The notes: generated from the letters alone by a model not told the origin. A DNA stretch of 62,129 nucleotides from Actinomycetota bacterium (GCA_003598015.1 QZKE01000078.1:1-62129), one strand, 5' to 3'. Numbered from the stretch's first letter, positions 14,736-24,125 are shown. Translations and numbers: made by a program.

Positions 14736-15593
14736 ATGAGGAGAGCCTTACCCTCGTTTGCGGTCTGTTTGACGCTAGCCCTCCTTTTCTGCGTGCACTC
14801 ACCTTGCACCATGCGCACAGTGGATGAGGATGGCGGCGTTGCGCGTTCGGTCTGTATGGCGGCGACTGCAGCGGGGGCTCGCTCGATGGAGCGAGGGCCC
14901 AAGAGCATGATCTGTTCCCTGCCCGACCAGAGACTCTATTTCTTCGAGGGCGACCAGCTGGTGAACATCATGCGCTGTTCCACGGGGTTGCATGGCAGTA
15001 CCCCGCAGGGGCGGTTCGGCATACTCAACCATCATCTTTCCCACGGCGTTGTCTGGGGAGGTGTATGCGACTACTGGATGGGATTCACCGCGTCCCACGG
15101 AATCCATGCCTGGCCGCGCGAGGTAGAGCCTGCCTGCGAGACCATGCTGGGCTCGCCCGCCTCCCCCGGATGCATAACCCTGCATCCCCGGGAGTCCCAA
15201 TGGCCTTACTACTGGGCTCCCGACGGCACCCCCCTTACCGTCACCGGCGCATCACTGGCCCGTATGACCGTGGCGGGCTGCCACGACGCGATGGGAGCGC
15301 GGGAGCCCTCCCCGGACTGGTATTTCGCCGAGGGATGCACTGCCGGAGATTTCGATACCTACCTGCTCATGGCCAACCCGGGTGAGGAGGCGGTGGAAGC
15401 CGCCGTCAGTCTATTCCTCGAGGGGGGAGGAGAGGCGGGATACCGCTATACCCTGGCTCCCCATACACGTTTCACCCTGCCGGTAGACGGCCTGCCGGAG
15501 CTGGCATCGGCGGCCTTCTCCATGTGCGTGCACGCGACGGGACCTGCTCAAACGAACCCCTGGTTGCGGAGCGTGCGATGTACTTCGCTCTGA
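14736..15593 (+). CDS. Secreted L,D-transpeptidase-like protein with one WYFAEG repeat; frameshifted C-terminus and altered active site
   Basis: A 285-residue paralogue of the next gene. After a signal peptide the YkuD-like domain (MICSLPDQRLYFFEGDQL, ASHGIHAWPRE) carries SPASPGCITLHP, where the catalytic SHGC is changed to SPGC (Cys146 kept, His replaced by Pro). One WYFAEG repeat follows from residue 195. The C-terminus reads AQTNPWLRSVRCTSL, but the -1 shifted frame from about 15561 encodes LVAERAMYFALRR plus a stop, exactly the expected repeat ending. A single-base deletion near 15558-15563 is therefore likely. It may be a degenerating copy or a non-catalytic wall-binding protein. Confidence 0.75.
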   Translation: MRRALPSFAVCLTLALLFCVHSPCTMRTVDEDGGVARSVCMAATAAGARSMERGPKSMICSLPDQRLYFFEGDQLVNIMRCSTGLHGSTPQGRFGILNHHLSHGVVWGGVCDYWMGFTASHGIHAWPREVEPACETMLGSPASPGCITLHPRESQWPYYWAPDGTPLTVTGASLARMTVAGCHDAMGAREPSPDWYFAEGCTAGDFDTYLLMANPGEEAVEAAVSLFLEGGGEAGYRYTLAPHTRFTLPVDGLPELASAAFSMCVHATGPAQTNPWLRSVRCTSL

Positions 15594-15664
15594 GGCGTTA
15601 ATCTCAGCAGGCCGGCGTCCGAAAAGAACGGTATAGGAATATAAGAGCACACAAAGGAGAGATA

Positions 15665-17710
15665 ATGATGAGGAAGGCGTTCGTAATCATATTTCTTGCG
15701 GCGGCATTGGCGGTAATGGCTCCGGCTGGAGGGCTTACGGCAGAGGCGAGCAGCCAGCTGCAAGCGCCTGCTGGTTTGCATGCGCTTACGCGGCCGCAGG
15801 ATGCCGGCAGGAGGATCGCCTTGACCTGGGAACCGGTGCAGAGCGCCTTCGGATACAACGTCTACCGGTCGGACATGGAGGATGGACCCCTCTCGCAGGT
15901 CGGCGGCAAGGCGGCGGACTCCATGCTCGATTACCCGGTTTTTCTCGACGAAAACGTCGAGCAGGGAAGGGGATATTATTACGCCGTAACCGCGGTGGAC
16001 GCCGATCTCAACGAGGGCTCCGTCTCGGATCGCGTTTATACGGCCCTGGAGCCCGCGGTTGGCATAGCCGGCGGACCGAAGAAGATGATATGCTCCCTCA
16101 GCGATCAACGCCTCTACTTCTTCGAGGGGGATCAACTGGTTAACGTAACGCGCTGTTCCACCGGACTCAACAACGCCACGCCGACCGGGAGCTTCCGTAT
16201 TCTGGGCCATTATGGAACCAACGTGGGGCTCGGGGGAGCCGTATGCGACTACTGGATGTCCTTCACCTCGGCTCACGGCATGCATTCATGGCCGCGCGGC
16301 TCGCGTAGTTACGAGACGGGACTGGGAGCCCCGGCATCTCACGGTTGTATCCGGCAGCATCCCCTGGAGGCCTACTGGCCTTATTACTGGGCTCCAGATA
16401 GCACTCCCCTGACTATAACCTATGCTTCACTTGCGCGCAGGATCATCTCCGGTTGCCATTCCACCACGGGTGCTCCGGAACTGTGCGATGAATGGTACTT
16501 CGCGGAGGGCTATACCGCGGAGGCTTATGACACCTACCTTCTGCTCGGCAACCCCGGTGAAAGCGGCGTCGACGCGCACGTCTTTTTCTATAAGGAGAGC
16601 GGAGAGGTCGTGGAGCAGGTCTGCGGTATCGCGCCCCACACGCGCTATACCCTCACGGTGGACGATGTCCCCGGAATGGACGCCGCGGCCTTTTCCATGC
16701 AGGTGAAAGCAAGCGGGCCCATCGTGGCCGAACGCGCCATGTATTTCTCCGCGGGAAAGAGGACGGATGGGACGGTCACGCTGGGTGCTACCCAGCCGTC
16801 CACCGACTGGTATTTCGCCGAGGGATATACCGCGCAGATCTTCGACACCTATCTCTTGCTGGCCAATCCCGGGGATGACCCGGTGAACGCATGGGTCTAC
16901 TTCTTCATGGAGGGGGGAGGGATAGTAGACTACGTGTTCTGGATAGGGCCGCACTCCCGCTTCACCATGCCGGTGGATGCCTTTCCAGTGGTGGGTGCCG
17001 CTTCCTTCTCCATGCACGTGCACGCGGATGGGCCCATCGTTGCGGAGAGGGCGGAATATTTCAACAAGGGTTATATAAAGGGAGGGCATGTTACCATCGG
17101 AGCGAGCCAGCCCTCCCAGAGCTGGTATTTCGCGGAAGGATGCACGCGCCGGCTTTTCGAGAGCTACATACTGCTGTGCAATCCCGGTGACCGGGATGCC
17201 TTCGTCACCATCGACTATTATCTCAACGAAGGGAGCCTGAGGCACGAGTACATGGTAGGGGCCTACAGCCGCGCGACCATACCCATCGCCGGACAGGGCG
17301 GCCTTGCCCAAACCGAGATGGCATTCTCCGTCTATGCCGACCAGCCAGTGGTGGTCGAGAGGTCCGTCTACTATGACCTCGACAGCCACCGGGGCGGGCA
17401 CGCTACTATGGGTTCACCGGTGCTCTCCGGCGACTGGTATTTCGCGGAGGGTTATACGGATGGGGCTTTCGATACCTATATACTCCTCTCCAATCCCTCC
17501 TTCGAACCCGCCAGTGTGAAGGTGGTATTCCAGCGTGAAGATGGAGCGCTCGTAAGCCGGGAGTACCTGATCCCGCCGCAGCGGCGCGTCACCGTGAGCG
17601 TGGACGCTCTGCCCGGATTGGAACGCGCTTCTTTCACCACCGTGGTCGATTCCGATGTGCCCATCATGGCGGAGAGGGCCATGTATTTCGTGATGACGCG
17701 CGGCTACTGA
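15665..17710 (+). CDS. Secreted FnIII + L,D-transpeptidase + four WYFAEG (DUF5719-like) repeats
   Basis: A 681-residue exported protein. It has a signal peptide (1-28) and a fibronectin-III-like domain (about 33-128; ALTWEPVQSAFGYNVYR). A YkuD domain follows (about 138-262) with the intact SAHGMHSW (His204) and ASHGCIRQHP (Cys228). Then come four repeats of about 97-100 residues. Each begins with WYFAEGYT/CT, followed by a DTYLLLxNPG-like stretch, and ends with a VAERAMYF-like motif. The repeats look like beta-sandwich surface modules. The start ATG at 15665 follows AAAGGAGA. It should link or remodel peptidoglycan while displaying the repeat array; the ligand is unknown. Confidence 0.87.
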   Translation: MMRKAFVIIFLAAALAVMAPAGGLTAEASSQLQAPAGLHALTRPQDAGRRIALTWEPVQSAFGYNVYRSDMEDGPLSQVGGKAADSMLDYPVFLDENVEQGRGYYYAVTAVDADLNEGSVSDRVYTALEPAVGIAGGPKKMICSLSDQRLYFFEGDQLVNVTRCSTGLNNATPTGSFRILGHYGTNVGLGGAVCDYWMSFTSAHGMHSWPRGSRSYETGLGAPASHGCIRQHPLEAYWPYYWAPDSTPLTITYASLARRIISGCHSTTGAPELCDEWYFAEGYTAEAYDTYLLLGNPGESGVDAHVFFYKESGEVVEQVCGIAPHTRYTLTVDDVPGMDAAAFSMQVKASGPIVAERAMYFSAGKRTDGTVTLGATQPSTDWYFAEGYTAQIFDTYLLLANPGDDPVNAWVYFFMEGGGIVDYVFWIGPHSRFTMPVDAFPVVGAASFSMHVHADGPIVAERAEYFNKGYIKGGHVTIGASQPSQSWYFAEGCTRRLFESYILLCNPGDRDAFVTIDYYLNEGSLRHEYMVGAYSRATIPIAGQGGLAQTEMAFSVYADQPVVVERSVYYDLDSHRGGHATMGSPVLSGDWYFAEGYTDGAFDTYILLSNPSFEPASVKVVFQREDGALVSREYLIPPQRRVTVSVDALPGLERASFTTVVDSDVPIMAERAMYFVMTRGY

Positions 17711-17829
17711 CGCGGGAGGCGACCGCGTAAGATCATCTGTTCGTGTACCGTGTCTCCCTGCAGTTGGATGCTCTCGCCATCGATCTCCACCCAACCTTCC
17801 ATGCGGGAGCGCCACCAGATGGAGAACAT
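17704..17829 (-). CDS. Short unidentified reading frame, possibly a gene remnant
   Basis: 41 codons on the minus strand, MFSIWWRSRMEGWVEIDGES... ending GRLPRQ. The composition looks protein-like (RMEGWVEIDGE resembles an internal beta-strand of a larger enzyme), but there is no identifiable full family and the end overlaps the preceding gene's stop. A small real gene or the residue of a deleted one are both possible. Confidence 0.25.
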   Translation of the reverse strand: MFSIWWRSRMEGWVEIDGESIQLQGDTVHEQMILRGRLPRQ

Positions 17830-17885
17830 CTAGGTACACTGACGCCGTGCGGGACGGAAAGCCGTGAAACATGAACATGGCGAAG

Positions 17886-18854
17886 CTACAGGTCCCTGCC
17901 CTTGCCCGAGTCGCTGATGAACGCCAACTCCTCGGGATACGGCTGGAAAAACGACTGCTGCTGGAGATAAGCCTGGTTGAAGCGGACGATCCAGGAGTTG
18001 ACGATGCTGCTCACGGCGCTCAAGGGGATGTTGCCCGCCCGGTATCTCTCCAATGCTTCCAGAAAATAGCCTTTCTCGCGGGGTGTGATCTCCCTGGAGA
18101 AGTAGCCCAGGGCATGCATGAGGACGTTGATGTTCGAGGTATAGCGGGGGGATCTAAGGAGGGCCCTGGCGAGATGGTCGCGGTAGAGGGGGATGAGTTC
18201 CTCCACCTGCCTGTGCTCGTGGTTGGCGACGATCTTTCCCAGGACCTTCAGCTCGGACTGGTTATAGGCCATGAGCAGCAACTTGTTGCGGGCGTGGAAG
18301 TCGACGAGGTCCCGCATGGCTGCCGACTTCTGTATGGCGCGGAAGCGTGAAATGGTGAAAAGGCGCGTAAGGTAATGCTCCCGGATGCGGAAGTTCTTGA
18401 GCCTGCCATCCGACTCAATGGCCAGGTCAGGAAAGGCAGCCAGCACCGCGCCCCCGAAGAAACCGGGCCCCTTATCCATGGCTCCGGATTTTCCGCCGGC
18501 GGGGTATATCTTGACGTCGCCCGGGCCGCAGGAAGGCGAGCGGGACTTGAGCAGGAAGCCGTCTACCGTACCCGTGGAAGCCATGAATCCCTCGCAGAAA
18601 TCCAGCATTTCGCTGGTCACATCCCTGCCGGTGGCGGGTTGCACCAGGCTCGCAACACCCCGCGATGACACAATGCGGATAGGGTCGCGCGGCACACCCA
18701 GGCCGATCTCCTTTTCGGGGCAGACGGGATGGAAAACGACATGGGCGGCCAACCCCTCCACGAACTCGTCGTTTACTATCTCGCCGTTCCACCTGCAATG
18801 CTCGAACCCCAGGCATTTGCTCACGATCACGATGGGCTTGTTGTCCTGATCCAT
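17886..18854 (-). CDS. DUF523/DUF1722 (YbgA-type) protein
   Basis: A 322-residue protein fusing two domains often found together. The N-terminal DUF523 has SKCLGFEHCRWNG, FHPVCPEKEIGLGVPRDPIRI and LLKSRSPSCGPGDVKIY; its three Cys-containing motifs are likely Fe-S or metal ligands. The C-terminal DUF1722 (from about residue 190) has FHARNKLLLMAYNQSELKVLG. Members occur in photolyase and 2-thiouracil-desulfidase contexts, but the cellular role is not established. It is transcribed opposite to the transpeptidase genes, towards them. Confidence 0.9.
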   Translation of the reverse strand: MDQDNKPIVIVSKCLGFEHCRWNGEIVNDEFVEGLAAHVVFHPVCPEKEIGLGVPRDPIRIVSSRGVASLVQPATGRDVTSEMLDFCEGFMASTGTVDGFLLKSRSPSCGPGDVKIYPAGGKSGAMDKGPGFFGGAVLAAFPDLAIESDGRLKNFRIREHYLTRLFTISRFRAIQKSAAMRDLVDFHARNKLLLMAYNQSELKVLGKIVANHEHRQVEELIPLYRDHLARALLRSPRYTSNINVLMHALGYFSREITPREKGYFLEALERYRAGNIPLSAVSSIVNSWIVRFNQAYLQQQSFFQPYPEELAFISDSGKGRDL

Positions 18855-18921
18855 CTCCCGCCTTTCGCTTGAGCCTTGCAGCCCGCATGGTGACTCGACC
18901 AGCGGTCAAAAGCCGCTGGAC

Positions 18922-19827
18922 TCAGCCGAGAGTCGTACGGTTGCGCCCTTCCGCCTTGCTGCGATACATGAGATCATCCGCCCTTCTCACGATGCTCTCC
19001 ACGCTGTCGGAGTTCAGCGCCAGGGTGCCGCCGATGGATATGGTGATGCTCAGGGTCTGTGAGCCGTAGGTGATGCTGGATTGCTCCATCATCTTGCGTA
19101 GTTTGTCCGCCACACCGAGAAGGCTGCCGGTATCCACATTTATAACCAAGGCGAGGAATTCCTCGCCGCCCCACCTGCTCACCAGGTCGAAAGACCTGAG
19201 GCTGCCCACGAGGGTCCTGGCGGTCATCCTCAAAACATCGTCTCCGACTTCGTGGCCGAAGCGGTCGTTGACCGCCTTGAAGTTATCGATATCGATGAAG
19301 AGGATCCCGAAGGGCCAGCCGTATCTATCCTGCTCCGCCAGCCTGAACTTGAGGTTCATCTCAGCATAGCGCCGGTTGCCCACCTCGGTAAGCGGGTCGA
19401 GGAGGGCGATGCGCTGCAATTCCTCGATGGTCTGCTTGGAGATCACCCTCGGTGTATTGTCGCTGAACACCTCCACCGTACCCACGACCTTGCCGTCCGG
19501 GCTCAGGATAGGTGCTACGCGGATCGCCACCGGCAGGCGGTGTCCTTTCTTGTGATGGAGGTACACTTCCTCCTCCCGCGCCCTGCCGTCCCGCAGGGTC
19601 TTAACCGCCGGGCACAGCGATGTCTCGCAGAGCTTCACGCCCTTGTCGTCCACATGCTCCAGGATGTTCTCGCGGCAGTAGCACCCGAGAACCTCCTCGG
19701 AGTCGTATCCGGTCAAGCGTTCCGCGCCGCGGTTCCAGTAGGTTATCCTGCGGTCCGTATCCACGAAGTAGACCCCGTCGTAGAGGTTGTCCAGTAGACT
19801 CTTGTAAAAATCCTGTTCGAGATCCAT
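18922..19827 (-). CDS. PAS-GGDEF diguanylate cyclase
   Basis: A 301-residue cytosolic signalling protein. A PAS domain (about residues 8-125; DGVYFVDTDRRITYWNRGAE) ends in a PAC-like segment (VAIRVAPILSPDGKVVGTVEVFSD), with cysteines CYCRENIL and CETSLCPA. The GGDEF domain starts ALLDPLTEVGNRRY and holds FIDIDNFKAVNDRFGHEVGD and the active-site RWGGEEF. An upstream RxxD inhibitory site is not obvious. The product would be cyclic di-GMP. No EAL or PilZ gene is nearby. Confidence 0.93.
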   Translation of the reverse strand: MDLEQDFYKSLLDNLYDGVYFVDTDRRITYWNRGAERLTGYDSEEVLGCYCRENILEHVDDKGVKLCETSLCPAVKTLRDGRAREEEVYLHHKKGHRLPVAIRVAPILSPDGKVVGTVEVFSDNTPRVISKQTIEELQRIALLDPLTEVGNRRYAEMNLKFRLAEQDRYGWPFGILFIDIDNFKAVNDRFGHEVGDDVLRMTARTLVGSLRSFDLVSRWGGEEFLALVINVDTGSLLGVADKLRKMMEQSSITYGSQTLSITISIGGTLALNSDSVESIVRRADDLMYRSKAEGRNRTTLG

Positions 19828-19940
19828 CGCCGTTCCCCGTCATGCACCGCCGTTCGACATATATAAATTATACCCGCTCCGGCTCCGGTTTCCCTGCAGG
19901 GAAGGGTGGGATGACGGTATGAAAAAGCACGTTGCCGGGA

Positions 19941-21614
19941 CTACAGTTTCTCCAGTTCGCCGGTGGTGACATGACCCACGTTATTGGCAAGGTCGCCGAC
20001 GCGCTCCAGGTTGCTCAGCGTATCCAGGTAGATTACGCCGACGGTACCGTCACATTCCCCCCGGTTGAGGCGCTTGAGGTGATTGCCGCGGAACTTGGAG
20101 GCCATCTCGTCCACCAGGTGCTCGAGGTTCTGAAAGTGCTGGGCTGCGGCGGGGTCTTCGCGCTCGAAGGCGTCGATGATGCCCTCATACATCTCGAAGG
20201 TCGTTTCGGATAGCTCCTCAAGCTCAATCGCGGCGGAAGGTGTAAAACCATGGCCGCTCTCCATCTTGTTCACGGCCAGATACATGATGTTCTCGGCGTG
20301 ATCCCCGATGCGCTCGATGTCGTTAACGGCATGCATGTATCCTGCCAGCTTGTCGGACTGTTCGTCGGCCAGTGGTTCCTGGGAGAGCTTGGAGAGGTAT
20401 TCCGTGATGGAGTGTGCCAGGCTGTCCACGATGGATTCCATCTCCAGAAGTTGTTTCTTCCCGGAACGGTCTATCTTCTTCAGGTAGCCGACGGCAGAAT
20501 GCAGCATCTCCAGGGTCAATCTGCCCATGCGGGTAATCTCCTTGCGGGCCATCTCCAGGGCCAGGGCGGGGCTGTGGAAGATACGGGGGTCCAGGAAGAG
20601 GGGATCGCGCATGATTTCTGGCTCGGTGCCCTTCTTTATCTTCTTGATCAACGCCGCGAACTGGGGTACGAAGGGCAGCCAGATCAGGGTGAGGATGACG
20701 TTGAAGATGGTATGGGCCCAGGCTATCTGGCGGCCGATGTTGTCCGGGCTGGCGCCCAGGCCTTCGCTGACCCAGCGCACCAGGGTCGGGTACCAGGCCA
20801 GGAAGGGAAGAACCAGGACGACAGCGGTTATCTTAAATATGTAATGGGCCCAGGCGACGCGCTTTGCGGGGAGGCTGGTCCCGATACTAGCGATCCAGGC
20901 GGTGATGCAGGTCCCTATATTGCAGCCAAGGATGATGGGGATGGCGATACGCAGGGGGTCGGCGCCGCCGATGCTCAGTACGCCCGTAGCGCCCATGGCC
21001 ACGACCAGTGAAGTCGTAGCCGATGAGCTCTGTACGATGCTGGTGATGATTATCCCCAGCAGCAGGCCCAGGAACCAGTGGGACCCCAGAGAGGTTATCC
21101 AGCCCTCAAAGGTTCCGGAGTTCTTGAGGGGGACCATGGCTCCCTTCATTATCTCCATCCCCAGGAAGAGCAGGCCGAAACCCAGCAGGATCTCGCCGCT
21201 GTACTTGACCACCCTGCGGTTGCCGACCATGTACAGGAGCAGCCCGATACCGATACAGGGGAAGGAGAGGTAGAGGATCACGTTGAAGGCGACGATCTGT
21301 GCGGTAATGGTGGTGCCGATATCGGCGCCCAATATGACGCCGAGAGATTGCGTGAAAGTCATCAGGCCCGCGTTGACGAAGCCCACGAGCATGACGGTGG
21401 TGGCGGAAGAGCTCTGGATGAGTGCGGTGACTCCGGTTCCGGCGGCCAGACCCCGGTAACGCGTCTTGGTAAAGGTCTCGAGCATTCTGCGCAGCCTGTC
21501 CCCGGCCGCGAGCTGCAGCCCCTCGTTCATGAGAACCATGCCATAGATGAACATTCCAAGGCCACCGATGAGGACGATTATCCCGAACCAGATAGAGGTG
21601 GCCTCGAGTGTCAT
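19941..21614 (-). CDS. Na/Pi-cotransporter II family protein with C-terminal PhoU-like domain
   Basis: A 557-residue membrane protein. The two signature repeats of the NptA/PNaS family are present (TALIQSSSATTVMLVGFVNAG and TSIVQSSSATTSLVVAMGATG). Each is followed by a G(A/C)(D/N)IGT motif, and there are about 8-9 hydrophobic helices. The last 190 residues (RMGRLTLEMLHSAVGYL, DIERIGDHAENI, NLERVGDLANNVGHV) form a PhoU-like helical domain. It would import phosphate or a related anion with Na+. The ATG at 21614 was chosen over an upstream in-frame start because it begins the first helix and has GGGAGA upstream. Confidence 0.93.
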   Translation of the reverse strand: MTLEATSIWFGIIVLIGGLGMFIYGMVLMNEGLQLAAGDRLRRMLETFTKTRYRGLAAGTGVTALIQSSSATTVMLVGFVNAGLMTFTQSLGVILGADIGTTITAQIVAFNVILYLSFPCIGIGLLLYMVGNRRVVKYSGEILLGFGLLFLGMEIMKGAMVPLKNSGTFEGWITSLGSHWFLGLLLGIIITSIVQSSSATTSLVVAMGATGVLSIGGADPLRIAIPIILGCNIGTCITAWIASIGTSLPAKRVAWAHYIFKITAVVLVLPFLAWYPTLVRWVSEGLGASPDNIGRQIAWAHTIFNVILTLIWLPFVPQFAALIKKIKKGTEPEIMRDPLFLDPRIFHSPALALEMARKEITRMGRLTLEMLHSAVGYLKKIDRSGKKQLLEMESIVDSLAHSITEYLSKLSQEPLADEQSDKLAGYMHAVNDIERIGDHAENIMYLAVNKMESGHGFTPSAAIELEELSETTFEMYEGIIDAFEREDPAAAQHFQNLEHLVDEMASKFRGNHLKRLNRGECDGTVGVIYLDTLSNLERVGDLANNVGHVTTGELEKL

Positions 21615-21793
21615 AATGCGTATCTCCCGGCTAGCGAAGTCTGGATCCGCTCGGCTCGTTCCCTTCCCACGCGAGATTATATAGAACAACCCCGCCGCCC
21701 TCAAGGGACTTTTGGCGTATCGATCAATGCCGGCCTGGCACGCAACCACCTTGTTTAGCTGCGCTGATGTACAAGACTGGGTATGTTGCTTTA

Positions 21794-21822
21794 TTGACTG
21801 CATATAGGGTAGGTGATAATCT
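21794..21822 (+). promoter_or_regulatory. Promoter upstream of the enoyl-CoA hydratase/acyl-CoA dehydrogenase pair
   Basis: TTGACT (21794-21799), a 17-bp spacer, TAATCT (21817-21822). It would give a leader of about 190 nt before the ATG at 22022. Confidence 0.55.
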
Positions 21823-21854
21823 GGTAAAGGTTCGCCAGCAGGGAGGGGTCACCG

Positions 21855-21932
21855 ATGCGGATCGATCCCTTCCACCAGCATTTTGACTCCGAGGGATGGG
21901 ATTCTCACCCAAGGATGCAGACACCGGGATGA
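21855..21932 (+). CDS. Possible 25-residue leader peptide
   Basis: ATG at 21855 with GGGAGGGG 7 bases upstream. The peptide MRIDPFHQHFDSEGWDSHPR... stops at 21932. It is rich in His and Asp, with no known homologue recognised. It lies between the promoter and the acyl-CoA genes. It could be a regulatory leader or chance. Confidence 0.25.
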   Translation: MRIDPFHQHFDSEGWDSHPRMQTPG

Positions 21933-22021
21933 CCCGGAGCTATAGGAGGAGGTGGGAACCGAAAACCCAGGTTCTTAACGTCAACAGGGGTTGCTGATGC
22001 ATGGAAAAAGAGAGGTGAAGT

Positions 22022-22813
22022 ATGGCGTACGACTATGAACTGGTGAACGTGGAGATCGCTGACGGTGTGGCTACCATGACCCTTAACCGCCCACCCCTCA
22101 ATCCCCTCAACGCCGAGCTCTTCCTGCAGATAGGGCAGTGTGCCTTGGAACTGTCCATGGATGACAGCGCGAGGGTCGTGGTGCTGACGGGAGGAGAGAA
22201 GCATTTCGCGGCGGGAGCGGATATCAAGGAGATGGTCGAACAGACGCCGGTGATGATCTCCAAGTTCATCGGCGCCGCTCAGGCCAGTTTCACCGCGGTG
22301 GAGAACATCCCCAAGCCGGTTATCGCGGCCATCAACGGTTTCGCATTGGGAGGAGGATGCGAGCTGGCTATATGCGCCGATTGGCGCTACGCCCACGAGG
22401 ATGCCAAGATAGGCCAGCCGGAGATACTGCTGGGCATCATCCCCGGCGCGGGCGGGACCCAGAGGCTGCCCCGCCTCATCGGTCCGGCCAGGGCCAAGGA
22501 GATGATCTACAGCGGCCGCTTCTACTCCGCCCAGGACTGCCTGGAGATGGGGCTGGTGCAGAGGGTGGTCTCCGGCGAGGAGTCGGTGATCGAGTACGCA
22601 CAGAAGGTGGCCTCGAAGTATGCCGCAGGACCCGCCGTCGCCCTGGCCATGGCCAAGAAGGCCGTCAACAAGGGCATGGAGTGCTCGATAGAAGAGGGAT
22701 TGCTCATCGAAGCGCACGGCATCGCGCTCTGTTTCGGCTCGGAAGATCAGAAGATAGGTATGCGTACCTTCATCGCGGAAGGCCCGGGCAAGGCCAAGTT
22801 CGTGGGAAGGTAA
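22022..22813 (+). CDS. Enoyl-CoA hydratase/isomerase family protein
   Basis: A 263-residue crotonase-fold enzyme that hydrates 2-enoyl-CoA in beta-oxidation or butyrate-type pathways. The oxyanion-hole regions are [11 protein letters not shown] (near residue 61) and [19 protein letters not shown] (near residue 104). The catalytic glutamates lie in the following blocks, including [21 protein letters not shown]. The ATG at 22022 follows AGAGGTGAAGT. It pairs with the acyl-CoA dehydrogenase 100 bp downstream, which suggests a short beta-oxidation operon feeding the ETF at 4.7-6.5 kb. Confidence 0.93.
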   Translation: MAYDYELVNVEIADGVATMTLNRPPLNPLNAELFLQIGQCALELSMDDSARVVVLTGGEKHFAAGADIKEMVEQTPVMISKFIGAAQASFTAVENIPKPVIAAINGFALGGGCELAICADWRYAHEDAKIGQPEILLGIIPGAGGTQRLPRLIGPARAKEMIYSGRFYSAQDCLEMGLVQRVVSGEESVIEYAQKVASKYAAGPAVALAMAKKAVNKGMECSIEEGLLIEAHGIALCFGSEDQKIGMRTFIAEGPGKAKFVGR

Positions 22814-22914
22814 ATGCGCGTACTCGATGACATAGATGGGTTTCAATACGGGCCCGCAGGTAGCCGGTGATCGTGAACCCGCTTTGGAGTTCGAAGAGGT
22901 AAGGAGGTTCATTA

Positions 22915-24084
22915 ATGGTTGATTTCGAACTCACGGAAGAGCAAAAAGCAGCATGTAAGATGGCCCACGATTTCGCGCTCAACGAGATGCGGCCGATCGC
23001 ATTGGAGTGCGACAAAGAGGGAAAGGTACCCGATGACCTGGTGAAAAAGGCCGCGGCCGCGGGCCTTACCGCCATGGCCATCCCGGAGGAATATGGCGGA
23101 GGCGGGCTCGACCCGGTGACCTCGGCCATGGTGAGCGAGGAGCTTGCCTGGGGATGCGCCGGCATCGCCACCACACTGGGCGCCAACAGCCTGGCCACCA
23201 CGCCCATGGTCATAGCGGCCACCGAGGAGCAGAAGAAAGAGTACTTCCCGCGGTTGTGCGATCCCGACGATCCGAAGTTCGCCGCCTTCTGCCTCACCGA
23301 GCCGGGAGCGGGATCCGACGCGGCGGCGATCTCCACCGTCGTGCAGGAGACCGACGACGCCTATATCCTCAACGGCCAGAAGTGCTTCATCACCAACGGC
23401 GGCATTGCCGATTTCTACAGCGTATTCTGTACCTTCGACAGGGAGAAGAAATACGGCGGCATCGCTGCGGTTATCGTGGAGCGCTCCTACGATGGTGTCT
23501 CCGTCGGCAAGCACGAGGACAAGATGGGCATCCGTGCCTCGGATACCTCCGAGGTAATCTTCGACAACGTCAAGGTGCCCAAGGAAAACCTGTTCGTCCC
23601 CATGGGCCAGGGTTTCTACAACGTTATGACCACCCTGGACCTGACCCGCGCCAGCGTTGCCGCCCTGGCAACCGGAGTAGCCCGTGCCGCCTTCGAGGAG
23701 GCCCTCAAGTACTCCAAGGAGCGGGTGCAGTTCGGCCGCCCCATCATCGCCCAGCAGTCCATCAACTTCATGCTGGCGGAGATGGCCATGAAGATCGAGG
23801 CCGGCAGGCGCCTCTACCAGCTGGCCGGCTGGAAAGCCTCCAAGGGCTTGCCCTGTTCCCTGGAATCTTCATACGCCAAGGCCTACTGCGGCGACATGGT
23901 TATGGAAGTGACCGTGAACGCGGTACAGATCCACGGCGGCTATGGTTACATGAAGGAGTACCTGGTGGAGAAGCTGATGCGTGACGCCAAGATCATGCAG
24001 ATCTACGAGGGTACCGCCCAGATCCAGCGCCTGGTCATCGGCGCCAACCTCATGGGCGTCACCGACGCTTATCCCTGGGTCTAG
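22915..24084 (+). CDS. Acyl-CoA dehydrogenase (short/medium-chain type)
   Basis: A 389-residue FAD enzyme oxidising acyl-CoA to enoyl-CoA and passing electrons to ETF. It has the family signatures FCLTEPGAGSDAAAI and QIHGGYGYMKEYLVEKLMRDAK. The C-terminal IYEGTAQIQRLVIG carries the catalytic-base Glu position used by short-chain and butyryl-CoA dehydrogenases. A ribosome-binding site (AAGGAGG) sits 8 bases before the ATG. An intrinsic terminator follows immediately, so this is the last gene of its unit. Confidence 0.96.
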   Translation: MVDFELTEEQKAACKMAHDFALNEMRPIALECDKEGKVPDDLVKKAAAAGLTAMAIPEEYGGGGLDPVTSAMVSEELAWGCAGIATTLGANSLATTPMVIAATEEQKKEYFPRLCDPDDPKFAAFCLTEPGAGSDAAAISTVVQETDDAYILNGQKCFITNGGIADFYSVFCTFDREKKYGGIAAVIVERSYDGVSVGKHEDKMGIRASDTSEVIFDNVKVPKENLFVPMGQGFYNVMTTLDLTRASVAALATGVARAAFEEALKYSKERVQFGRPIIAQQSINFMLAEMAMKIEAGRRLYQLAGWKASKGLPCSLESSYAKAYCGDMVMEVTVNAVQIHGGYGYMKEYLVEKLMRDAKIMQIYEGTAQIQRLVIGANLMGVTDAYPWV

Positions 24085-24100
24085 AAGCTCACGCTTTAAA

Positions 24101-24125
24101 GGGGCGCCCGCGGGCGCCCCTTTTT
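24101..24125 (+). terminator. Intrinsic terminator after acyl-CoA dehydrogenase
   Basis: GGGGCGCCCG/CGGGCGCCCC forms a perfect 10-bp palindromic stem (24101-24120) followed by TTTTT (24121-24125). Confidence 0.92.

Larger units (their letters stand above)
21615..22021. other. Intergenic region between divergent genes
   Basis: 407 bp with no confident gene. It holds the promoter candidate at 21794-21822 and a 25-codon reading frame at 21855-21932, both pointing to the enoyl-CoA hydratase. A GGAGGAGGTGGG run (about 21948) is not followed by a start at useful distance. Confidence 0.5.
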
